Shown here: in pieces, positions 1 through 5,917 of the stretch
Position numbering within the stretch: position 1 is the first letter of the stretch
How the letters are laid out: every line of letters starts with the position of its first letter
Assembly: GCA_030041195.1 (NCBI GenBank)
Contig: JASHOI010000652.1
Coordinates: forward strand, 1-6,090
Direction: 5' to 3'
Origin: Streptosporangiaceae bacterium
Lineage (GTDB): Bacteria > Actinomycetota > Actinomycetes > Streptosporangiales > Streptosporangiaceae
DNA: 6,090 nucleotides
The notes under the pieces: generated by a model
The model's input: the letters and a program-made list of their open reading frames with translations, nothing else
The model's database searches: none
What the model was told of the DNA's origin: nothing
Translations under genes and position numbers: made by a program

Positions 1-707
1 GCCCCCGCCGCGGCCCGGCGCAGCACCGCCGCCGCGTCGGCGAACCCGGCGGCGCTGAGGTCCACGGCGGCTCGAAGCTGGCCGATCTCCCAGTCATCCT
101 TGACCAGCCGGAGCTCGGCCAGGCTGGCGCGAAGCCACTGCTCGTCCCCGGCGTCTGCCACCGGGACGGCGTCGACCTGCGGATCGGTGCCCCGCACCAC
201 GAGGTACCCGTCGTCCGGGCGCAGTCCGTCCAGGACCGCGTCGAGGCCGGCCCGCGGGACGCAGGCGACGCCCAGCCGCTCGGCGAGATCGGCCAGTTCC
301 GGGCGCGGCCCCACCCACAGCTCGCCGTTCGCCCCGTCCAGCCAGAAGCTGTCATCGTCACGGCCCGACGGCGGCCGCACATAGAGCGTCGCTTCATGGT
401 CCCCGCCGGCCGGATCGAGGACCAGCACTCCGCCGGGCGTCTGATCGCCGGTGAGCCAGACGTAATTGCTGTCCGGGCGGAACGGGTAGTGCGAGTCACC
501 GGCCCGCAGCCGCGGCTGGCCTGCCGGAATGATCAGCCGGGTGCCGGGCCACCGTGCCGAGAGGGCCGCGCGGCGCTTCGCGGTCAGCCTGGCGGGCGGG
601 CCCGGGGGCAGGCCAGCCGGCCCGGCATCCCGGGACCATCCCTGCCGCATGTACTCGGACAGCCGGGCCGACGGCGGCTCGCGGAATGAGGTCCTCCGGT
701 ACGTCAT
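1..707 (-). CDS. pepP: Xaa-Pro aminopeptidase (aminopeptidase P), N-terminal part, cut by window edge
   Basis: I translated the minus strand from the ATG at 707-705 and found 235 residues with no stop up to the left edge, so the gene is incomplete rather than broken. Aminopeptidase P is a cytosolic dinuclear-metal peptidase that removes an N-terminal residue preceding proline. Visible are the actinobacterial-style leader (SEYMRQGW, about residues 17-24) and the AMP_N domain: KRRAAL at 44-49, RLIIPAG at 57-63, then a D-S-x-Y-P-F-R stretch at 71-77 and WLTGDQTPGGVLVLDP at 84-99. The linker to the pita-bread fold (LVKDDWEIGQLRAAVD, 201-216) follows. The Asp/His/Glu metal ligands would lie outside the window. 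An in-frame GTG sits directly before the ATG, and the AAGGG just upstream is only 2 nt from the ATG, so the exact start is uncertain by a codon. It is divergent from the PucR-type gene. The family call is firm; activity cannot be judged without the C-terminal half. Confidence 0.87.
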   Translation of the reverse strand, partial: MTYRRTSFREPPSARLSEYMRQGWSRDAGPAGLPPGPPARLTAKRRAALSARWPGTRLIIPAGQPRLRAGDSHYPFRPDSNYVWLTGDQTPGGVLVLDPAGGDHEATLYVRPPSGRDDDSFWLDGANGELWVGPRPELADLAERLGVACVPRAGLDAVLDGLRPDDGYLVVRGTDPQVDAVPVADAGDEQWLRASLAELRLVKDDWEIGQLRAAVDLSAAGFADAAAVLRRAAAG

Positions 708-799
708 CACCCTTGCAGTTTCACGGCGCCGCGGCGGCGCTGCCAATGCGCAAGTGTCGGACGCCCGGGGTTTCCCGCTGCGACGATTGTTAAATCCTC
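708..799. promoter_or_regulatory. Divergent intergenic region (pepP / PucR regulator) with 15-bp palindrome
   Basis: This 92-bp gap must hold the promoters of both divergent genes. It contains a perfect inverted repeat, GCGCCGC-G-GCGGCGC, at 726-740, about midway between the two starts, so it could be an operator. In such GC-rich DNA a palindrome of this composition can also arise by chance. On the plus strand TTAAAT at 790-795 resembles a -10 element placed so that transcription would begin at or near the GTG at 800, which would make the regulator mRNA leaderless; I found no convincing -35 box. No clear promoter is visible for pepP. Confidence 0.35.
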
Positions 800-2107
800 G
801 TGCTTGACCGGGTCTGTGAACTAGCCAAAACTGGGGCATTATCCCTGCGCGCAGATCGCGGATCGGTCGTGGCACTGAACGAACTGCAGGCTCTCGTCGA
901 GGACCTATCCCGGCGTCTCGGGGCTCCGGCGGTGCTTGAAGACCACGAGCAGCGCATGGTCGTGTACTCGGCGCAGGACGGGCCGATCGACGAGGTCCGC
1001 CGGCATTCGATCCTGATGCGCGAGACCCGCCCGGAGGTCAAGCACTGGTTCCGCCAGTTCGGCATCGTGCATGCCAGCTCGCCGCTGCGCATACCCAGCC
1101 ATCCGGAGCTGGGAATCCTCGGCCGGCTGTGCGTCCCGGTGCGCTTTCGGGGCCGGCTGCTCGGTTTCCTGTTCCTCATCGACGACGTGCGGCGGCTGGA
1201 CGGCCCCGACATCGAGCTGCTCGAGCGCGTCAGCCACCACGCCGGGCTGCTGCTGTACGAAGACGAGCTTGACCGCCGGCTGTGGTCGAGCGTGCTCTCT
1301 CATCTGCTGGCCCCTGATCTGGAGATGCGCCAGGTCGCGGCCTCGCAGCTGGTCGAGCAGGGCCTGGCGGCGGCGGGCGCGCCGCACGCGGTCGTGGTGG
1401 TCCGGCCGGCGAGCACTCCGGCGCCCGGTGCCGAGGAGGTCATCGGCGAGGCAATGCTCGAGCTGCTGCGCAGGCGGGTCCAGCCGGGCCTGCTGCAGAT
1501 GGCCCGCCCGGATCACGGCGTGCTGCTGGTCCCGGTCACCTCGGCCGACGACGACCGTCAGGTGCTCGTCACCGCTCGTGAGGCCGCGGCCGCGCTGGCC
1601 CGCGGGATGCGCAGCAAGCCGAATGGCGGCGACGTGCGCGTGATCACCGGGATCGGCGACCCGCAGCCGCAGCTTGCCGACGCTCACCACTCCTACCGCG
1701 AGGCCCTGCTGGCCGCGAAGGTGGCTACCGCGGTACCCACGGTGGGTGACGTGGCCCACTGGCGGGACCTCGGCGCGTTCCGGGTACTTGTGCAGGTGCC
1801 GCTGGGCGACGACGTCCGCACGTCGTGCGTCGACCCCCGGCTGCTGCGGCTGATCGGTCTCGACGACGACCTGGCCGGGACCGTCGAGACCTACCTCGAT
1901 CTCGGCTGTGACGCCAAGCGGACCGCCGAGCAGCTTCGGCTGCACCGGGCCACGCTGTACTACCGGCTGGCGAAGGCGGTCCGGCTCACCGGCGCGGATC
2001 TGCACGACGGCAACGACCGCCTTGCCCTGCATCTCGGCTTCAAGCTGGCCCGGCTGAACGGAAGTTACCCGCCCGCCGGGCCCAGCCGTCCGGAGCCTAT
2101 TTCGTGA
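800..2107 (+). CDS. PucR-family transcriptional regulator (GAF-like sensor, GGDEF-like middle, PucR C-terminal HTH)
   Basis: The predicted protein has 435 residues and starts with GTG. Residues about 28-155 form a GAF-like sensory region (LQALVEDLSRRLGAPAVLED, then YSAQDGPIDEVRRHSIL, then VPVRFRGRLLGFLFLIDD). Residues about 195-330 match the degenerate GGDEF-like middle domain of CdaR/PucR regulators (VITGIGDPQPQLADAHHSYREALLAAK). Residues about 357-419 are a textbook PucR C-terminal helix-turn-helix: ETYLDLGCDAKRTAEQL, LHRATLYYRL, LTGADLHDGNDRLALHLGFKLA. Such proteins bind DNA and sense small molecules; the ligand cannot be read from sequence. The first 21 codons have much less third-position G/C than the rest and include a TTA at codon 14 (839-841), and no Shine-Dalgarno precedes the GTG at 800. 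Either the mRNA is leaderless, or the true start is the GTG at 869 (codon 24). The gene ends tail-to-tail with the solute-binding protein gene, overlapping it by 11 bp. Targets may include its own promoter and neighbouring genes (inference). Confidence 0.88.
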   Translation: MLDRVCELAKTGALSLRADRGSVVALNELQALVEDLSRRLGAPAVLEDHEQRMVVYSAQDGPIDEVRRHSILMRETRPEVKHWFRQFGIVHASSPLRIPSHPELGILGRLCVPVRFRGRLLGFLFLIDDVRRLDGPDIELLERVSHHAGLLLYEDELDRRLWSSVLSHLLAPDLEMRQVAASQLVEQGLAAAGAPHAVVVVRPASTPAPGAEEVIGEAMLELLRRRVQPGLLQMARPDHGVLLVPVTSADDDRQVLVTAREAAAALARGMRSKPNGGDVRVITGIGDPQPQLADAHHSYREALLAAKVATAVPTVGDVAHWRDLGAFRVLVQVPLGDDVRTSCVDPRLLRLIGLDDDLAGTVETYLDLGCDAKRTAEQLRLHRATLYYRLAKAVRLTGADLHDGNDRLALHLGFKLARLNGSYPPAGPSRPEPIS

Positions 2108-3959
2108 AGTACCAGTACTCGGGCAGGAACGTGTACAGCGGGTCGAACGTGACGCCCTTCAGGTTGCTCTTGACCGCCTGGATGAAGTAGATCTGCGGCA
2201 CCCAGATGAACGGCAACTGCTCGGCGGTGAACGTGGCGTACTGGTGGAACAGCGTCATGCTGCTGTTGTCCTGGATCGAGTCGATCAGGCTGTTCATCGT
2301 CGAGTTGGAGTAACCGCCCGAGTTCGACGGCGCGTTGGTCAGGAACAGCGGCTCGCCGGTCGGCAGGTAGCCGGGGCCGTCGTATGCCCAGCCGGACAGA
2401 TCGATCATCTGCCAGGTCGGGTTCGTCGAGACGCCCACCCCGAGCAGCGTGCTGAACGACTCAGCGTTGATCGACAGCGAGATGCCCGCCTGCGCCGCGT
2501 CTGACTTGTACGTGTCCACCTGCCCCGCCAGCGCGGTGCTGCCCGACGTGTAGTCCAGGGTGAACTTGGCCTGGGTGCCTGCCTTGATCCCGGCGCCGCA
2601 CTTTGCCGGAGTCTCGCAGGTCATGATGCCGCCCACCATCTTCCAGCCGTGGCTTTCCAGCACGCTCTTCGCCTTGGCGATGCTGAACGGGTAGGCGCCC
2701 GCCCCGCCGTTGGCCTTCTCAACCGCGGGCTCGAACGCGTTGGCGGGCTCGGGAGGAACCGGCCCGGTCGTTGGGTACGCGTAGCCGCGGTAGATGGCCT
2801 TCGAGATGCCGGTCTGGTCGTTGACGTACATCAGCGCCTGGCGGAAGTACAGCTGCTTGAACACCGGCCCGGCGGCGGGGTTGTTGAAGTTGATCTGCGT
2901 GTAGGCGATCGCGTAGGTGTAGAACGGCTGCAGCGCGTACCCGGACCCGAGCGGGTTGGACGACGGCAGCGACTGGTCCAGCGGCTTCTCCGGGAGGTCG
3001 GCCGGCGGTACCTCGCCCACGTCCAGCGAGCCGGTCTTCAGCGCCGTGTACATGGCGACGTCGCTGGTGTAGTCGACGTACTTGAGCTCGGAGAGGGCCG
3101 GCTTCGGTGAACCCGAGTAGGCCTTGTTGGGCACGAAGACATCCGGGCCGCTGACGTTGAACGCGGTCAGCTTCCACGGGCCATCGACAACGGCCCAGAT
3201 CGGGCTCGTCGCGTACGTGGCCGTGTCCTTGGCCTGGGCGGTGAGGAAGCTCCACACCGCCGCGCAGTCGGAGGCGGTCGTGTGGCACCCGCCGCTTCCG
3301 GGCTTGGCGCCCATGCTGGTCACGTCCCAGGCCAGCGGCATCGGCGTGATCTCGGCGAGCTGGTTGTAGGTGAACCACGTCGACGCGTACGTCTTGGTCA
3401 GGTGGAGCACGATCGTGTCCGGGCCGGTGACCGAGAACGACGCGAGATTGTCCGGCAGGGTCCCGGGCGTGTAGCCGCCGTACTGGGCCTTCTCCGCCTT
3501 CATCATGTTCAGCCAGAACGCCACGTCCTGCGCGTCGACGGTTTCCCCGTCCGCCCACTTCCAGCCCTTGAGCTGGACCGTGACCGTCTTTCCGCCGTCG
3601 CTGTAGACGGGCGGGTCGGCGGGCGACAGCGCGTAATTGACCTGGACCGAGGTGCCGTTGTTGCCGAACATGTACAGCGGCCGGTACAGCATGTACTCGA
3701 AGTTCTGCCCGTTGGGAACGCTCTCGTCGGCGATGGGGACGAATGGCCAGATCCAGGTCGGGCTCTGCCCGCTGACCCACCCGTACGTGGCAACGCCGCC
3801 CTTGACCGGCGCACCCGACGAACTGGGTGGGGCACTCGACGAGGCGCACGCGCTGAGCGCCAGCGCGGCCGCGGCTCCGGCCGCCACGAGCCCGAGCAGG
3901 CCGCGTCTGGTCCTGCTCACCGGTGCCCAGCGCCCGCTCGGCGCCTGACCTAGCTTCAT
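2097..3959 (-). CDS. ABC transporter solute-binding lipoprotein, family 5 (peptide/nickel/oligosaccharide type)
   Basis: The protein has 620 residues. It begins with a lipoprotein signal peptide: a basic stretch with a twin arginine (T-R-R-G-L-L, 17-22), a hydrophobic Ala/Leu core, and the lipobox L-S-A-C ending at Cys38, then a Ser/Pro-rich linker (39-50). It would be anchored outside the membrane and hand a solute to an ABC permease. The family-5 (SBP_bac_5) signature is clear: TVTVQLKGWKWADGETVDAQDVAFW at about 125-149 corresponds to the family's conserved 'x-x-W-x-D-G-x-x-x-x-A-x-D-V' region, and YFRQALMYVNDQTG (371-384) to its 'R-x-A-h-x-x-x-h-D' motif. Two close cysteine pairs, 225/232 and 448/454, could be disulfides. 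A strong ribosome site AGAGGGGAG lies 7 nt before the ATG. Family members bind oligopeptides, nickel chelates, haem or cello-oligosaccharides, so the substrate is open. No permease or ATPase gene is adjacent: downstream is the convergent regulator, upstream the divergent glycosidase. Confidence 0.9.
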   Translation of the reverse strand: MKLGQAPSGRWAPVSRTRRGLLGLVAAGAAAALALSACASSSAPPSSSGAPVKGGVATYGWVSGQSPTWIWPFVPIADESVPNGQNFEYMLYRPLYMFGNNGTSVQVNYALSPADPPVYSDGGKTVTVQLKGWKWADGETVDAQDVAFWLNMMKAEKAQYGGYTPGTLPDNLASFSVTGPDTIVLHLTKTYASTWFTYNQLAEITPMPLAWDVTSMGAKPGSGGCHTTASDCAAVWSFLTAQAKDTATYATSPIWAVVDGPWKLTAFNVSGPDVFVPNKAYSGSPKPALSELKYVDYTSDVAMYTALKTGSLDVGEVPPADLPEKPLDQSLPSSNPLGSGYALQPFYTYAIAYTQINFNNPAAGPVFKQLYFRQALMYVNDQTGISKAIYRGYAYPTTGPVPPEPANAFEPAVEKANGGAGAYPFSIAKAKSVLESHGWKMVGGIMTCETPAKCGAGIKAGTQAKFTLDYTSGSTALAGQVDTYKSDAAQAGISLSINAESFSTLLGVGVSTNPTWQMIDLSGWAYDGPGYLPTGEPLFLTNAPSNSGGYSNSTMNSLIDSIQDNSSMTLFHQYATFTAEQLPFIWVPQIYFIQAVKSNLKGVTFDPLYTFLPEYWYFTK

Positions 3960-3966
3960 CTCGGTG

Positions 3967-3975
3967 CTCCCCTCT
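3967..3975 (-). promoter_or_regulatory. Ribosome binding site of the solute-binding lipoprotein gene
   Basis: On the minus strand this reads AGAGGGGAG, followed by 7 nt and then the ATG at 3959-3957. It is the best Shine-Dalgarno sequence in the window and supports that start, which also gives a complete signal peptide. Confidence 0.75.
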
Positions 3976-4061
3976 CAACATCGCGGTTGCGAGGTTGTCG
4001 GCATCGCGCCGATTTGCGCTTACCGGCTGGCTAGTGCGTCGTTATCGCAGCAAAGACCGGT

Positions 4062-4090
4062 TTGCCGAGCTTCTAGATCCGGAATTTACT
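4062..4090 (+). promoter_or_regulatory. Possible promoter for the EGCase gene (TTGCCG-17-TTTACT)
   Basis: TTGCCG at 4062-4067 and TTTACT at 4085-4090 are spaced by 17 nt; they match the TTGACA and TATACT consensus at 4 and 5 of 6 positions. Transcription would begin near 4097 and leave a leader of about 120 nt containing the repeats at 4118-4160. Matches of this quality are common by chance, so the call is tentative. Confidence 0.28.
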
Positions 4091-4117
4091 GCGGCGGCCC
4101 GGTGCAGGAGAACGGGC

Positions 4118-4160
4118 AATTGTCGAAAGCTAGCCGGGCCATCTGCGACAAATGACAAAT
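4118..4160. repeat. Tandem GACAAAT repeat with inverted half-site (operator-like)
   Basis: GACAAAT occurs twice head to tail at 4147-4153 and 4154-4160. Upstream, AATTGTCG at 4118-4125 is the inverted counterpart of CGACAAAT at 4146-4153 (7 of 8 positions pair), with 20 nt between the arms. Two direct copies plus an inverted copy, in the A/T-rich gap between divergent genes, is a typical layout for a regulator binding site, though nothing here identifies the regulator. In RNA the arms could also form an imperfect stem. Confidence 0.5.
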
Positions 4161-4219
4161 GCGATCGGCGAGCCCCTATTCCCTATGCAAGGCCAGGGAA
4201 AAGCTGAGACGATCTGAGC

Positions 4220-5803
4220 ATGAAGCTACTTGCCAGTAACTGGCGTCGCGTGGCCGGGCTGACTGCCGCGCTGGCCGTCGTTGCCTGCATCGCAGCGCCC
4301 GGTGCCGGGGCCGCGGTTTCGTTAGCAGCGTCTGGCCAGGCCAGGACCGGCCCGGCGGTGGCGAGCCAGCCCAGCCAGACGGCGTCGTCGGCCGTTCTGC
4401 CGGCCGCGCCGATAGGCCACGCTGGCCGGTGGATCACCGACGCGACCGGCAAGGTGCTGCTGGTCTCGGGCGTGAACATGGTCAACAAGATCACGCCGTA
4501 CACGCCGGCGGCGGACGGCTTCGGCGGCGCCGACGCGGCGTTCCTGGCGGACAACGGGCTCGACGCGGTGCGCGTCGGGGTGCTGTGGGAGGCCCTCGAA
4601 CCGGAGCCCGGCGTGTTCAACGACAGCTACCTGGCCAGCATCGCGTCCACGGTGGACACGCTCGGCTCGTACGGGATCGTGTCGCTGCTGGACTTCCACC
4701 AGGACATGTACAACGAGGAGTTCCAGGGGGAGGGGGAGCCGGCCTGGGCGATCGACGACGACGGGCTGCCCATCTTCCCCGAGCTCGGATTCCCCGGCAA
4801 CTACTTCCTGATGCCCGCGCTGCAGGCCGCCTACGACAATTTCTGGGACAACGCGACCGTCGACGGCGAGGGCCTGCAGGACTGGTACGCGGGAGCGGTG
4901 CAGCACGTCGCCGCGTACTTCAACGGCAACCCCTACGTCCTCGGCTACGACCTGTTCAACGAGCCGTCCCCGGGCTCGGACATCCTGACCTGCTTCACCC
5001 CCGACGTTGGGTGCCCGTCCCTGGACGCCGAGCTGACCTCGTTCTACACCACGGTGGACGAGGCGGTGCGGCAGGTGAACACCAGCGCGCTGCTGTTCGG
5101 CGAGCCGTGGCTGTCCTTTGACACGGGAGTTCCCTCGTCGCTCGGCTCGACCGGCGACGCGGAGCAGGGCTTCTCGTTCCATGACTACTGCCCGTTCGAC
5201 AGCGTCTCGACCGAGCTGGATTTCGCGTGCCCGTCGTTCAACGCCGATGCGTTCGAGAACGCCGACGCGGTCAGCGCGAGAACCGGCGACGCGCTGCTGC
5301 TGACCGAGTTCGGCGCCACCGACGACACCAGCATCCTGAGCGAGGTGGTCGCCGACGCCGAGCAGTACCAGGTGGGCTGGCTGATGTGGTCGTTCTGCGA
5401 CTGCGATGACCCGACCACCTCGTCGACCTCGGAGGGCCTGGTGAACGACCCGGCGGACGCTCCGACCGGGAGCAACGTCAACACCGCGATGCTGGATGCG
5501 CTGGCCGTTCCGCATCCCGAGCTGGTCGCCGGGACGCCGGACTCCTACGGGTACGACCCGTCGACGAGCGTGTTCAGCCTGACCTACAGCACCGAGCGCG
5601 CCGACGGGACCGGCGTCTTCGCCAGCGGCTCGCAGACCAGCATCGCCGTCCCCGCCATCCAGTACCCGGACGGCTACCAGGTCGACGTCAGCGGCGGGAC
5701 GGTGGTCTCCGAGGGCGGCATCCTCGACATCGCAAGCTGCCCGGCCGCGACCACGGTGACCGTCACCGTGCAGCCAGGATCGGGAACAACCGGCAGCTGC
5801 TAG
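4220..5803 (+). CDS. Secreted endoglycosylceramidase-like glycoside hydrolase, family GH5
   Basis: The protein has 527 residues. Endoglycosylceramidases hydrolyse the bond between the glycan and ceramide of glycosphingolipids, releasing an intact oligosaccharide. The N-terminus is an export signal (basic N-W-R-R, then a hydrophobic core at 11-29). The GH5 barrel spans about 66-430 with family landmarks: GRWITDATGKVLLVSGVNMV (70-88), VRVGVLWEALEPEPGVF (117-133), LLDFHQDMYNEEFQGEGEPAW (156-176), the acid/base in N247-E248-P249 within GYDLFNEPSPG, FSFHDYC (318-324), and the nucleophile E363 in LLLTEFGATDD. Residues about 435-520 match the small beta-sandwich domain that follows the barrel in EGCases (Y-P-D-G-Y-Q-V-D-V-S-G-G at 482-493). 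Cys258/265, Cys324/337 and Cys507/527 are plausible disulfides; Cys527 is the last residue. Cys23 in V-V-A-C could be a lipobox, so the protein may be lipid-anchored rather than free. No good Shine-Dalgarno precedes the ATG. Codon 35 is a TTA. Substrate range (ganglio-, gluco- or galactosyl-ceramides, or another beta-glycoside) cannot be fixed by eye. Confidence 0.92.
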   Translation: MKLLASNWRRVAGLTAALAVVACIAAPGAGAAVSLAASGQARTGPAVASQPSQTASSAVLPAAPIGHAGRWITDATGKVLLVSGVNMVNKITPYTPAADGFGGADAAFLADNGLDAVRVGVLWEALEPEPGVFNDSYLASIASTVDTLGSYGIVSLLDFHQDMYNEEFQGEGEPAWAIDDDGLPIFPELGFPGNYFLMPALQAAYDNFWDNATVDGEGLQDWYAGAVQHVAAYFNGNPYVLGYDLFNEPSPGSDILTCFTPDVGCPSLDAELTSFYTTVDEAVRQVNTSALLFGEPWLSFDTGVPSSLGSTGDAEQGFSFHDYCPFDSVSTELDFACPSFNADAFENADAVSARTGDALLLTEFGATDDTSILSEVVADAEQYQVGWLMWSFCDCDDPTTSSTSEGLVNDPADAPTGSNVNTAMLDALAVPHPELVAGTPDSYGYDPSTSVFSLTYSTERADGTGVFASGSQTSIAVPAIQYPDGYQVDVSGGTVVSEGGILDIASCPAATTVTVTVQPGSGTTGSC

Positions 5804-5851
5804 CCCCAGGTCGGCCCGCACGGCTGATCAGCCGGGGATTTCGGCTGGGGC
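5803..5851 (+). terminator. Stem-loop structure just after the EGCase stop, possible terminator
   Basis: GCCCCAG at 5803-5809, beginning in the stop codon, pairs perfectly with CTGGGGC at 5845-5851. Inside lies a perfect 14-bp palindrome, CGGCTGATCAGCCG, at 5821-5834. As an alternative fold, CAGCCG (5829-5834) can pair with CGGCTG (5842-5847) around a 7-nt loop. There is no T-run, so this is not a classical intrinsic terminator, but stem-loops without U tracts are proposed to terminate in actinobacteria. It could equally be a 3'-end stabilising structure. Confidence 0.4.
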
Positions 5852-5917
5852 ATCGTCCGAGCACGCGTGTGCCGGCGTTGCGGCCCCGCTGCCCGTTCGG
5901 CTGGGATCGCTAAAGAT
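5804..5917. other. Non-coding stretch after EGCase with a 10-bp direct repeat
   Basis: No coding sequence is supported here on either strand. Apart from the stem-loop at its left end, it contains two exact copies of TTCGGCTGGG at 5840-5849 and 5896-5905, 56 bp apart. With CGGCTG also at 5821-5826 and its inverse at 5829-5834, this hexamer recurs four times within 85 bp, perhaps from local duplication. Confidence 0.4.

Larger units (their letters stand above)
3960..4219. promoter_or_regulatory. Divergent control region between solute-binding protein and EGCase genes
   Basis: This 260-bp stretch is visibly more A/T-rich than the flanking genes, and I see no credible coding sequence in it on either strand. 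It must drive both the leftward solute-binding lipoprotein gene and the rightward EGCase gene. It holds a weak promoter-like pair for the rightward gene (4062-4090) and repeat elements suggestive of an operator (4118-4160), listed separately. No clear promoter for the leftward gene was found: on the minus strand a TTGTCA (4158-4153) lies upstream of a TAGCTT, but the spacing of about 20 nt is poor. A shared control region suggests the two exported products may be co-regulated (inference). Confidence 0.6.

Noticed and set aside
905..2032. Long minus-strand open frame of 375 codons opposite the regulator gene
   Set aside because: It lies antisense to a clearly recognised PucR-family protein, has no family resemblance, and is the expected shadow of GC-biased codons.
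2071..2081. GCCCGCCGGGC palindrome near the end of the regulator gene, considered as a terminator
   Set aside because: The stem is only 5 bp, it lies inside both-strand coding sequence near the overlapping ends, has no T-run, and is expected by chance in GC-rich DNA.
2719..3981. Minus-strand open frame of 420 codons in another frame over the solute-binding protein gene
   Set aside because: It overlaps a gene with a signal peptide, lipobox, good ribosome site and family-5 motifs. The alternative product is low-complexity and Arg-rich.
3964..4155. Small plus-strand frame (63 codons) in the divergent intergenic region
   Set aside because: No ribosome site, no recognisable motif, codon use unlike the neighbours, and it overlaps the probable promoter and repeat elements.
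3923..4207. Plus-strand frame of 94 codons spanning the solute-binding protein start and the intergenic region
   Set aside because: It overlaps the antisense signal-peptide region and ends in the control region, with no homology signal; likely chance.
4322..5821. Minus-strand open frame of 499 codons opposite the EGCase gene
   Set aside because: It is Arg/Gly/Val-rich with no motif and is antisense to a gene with catalytic residues and conserved domains; a codon-bias shadow.
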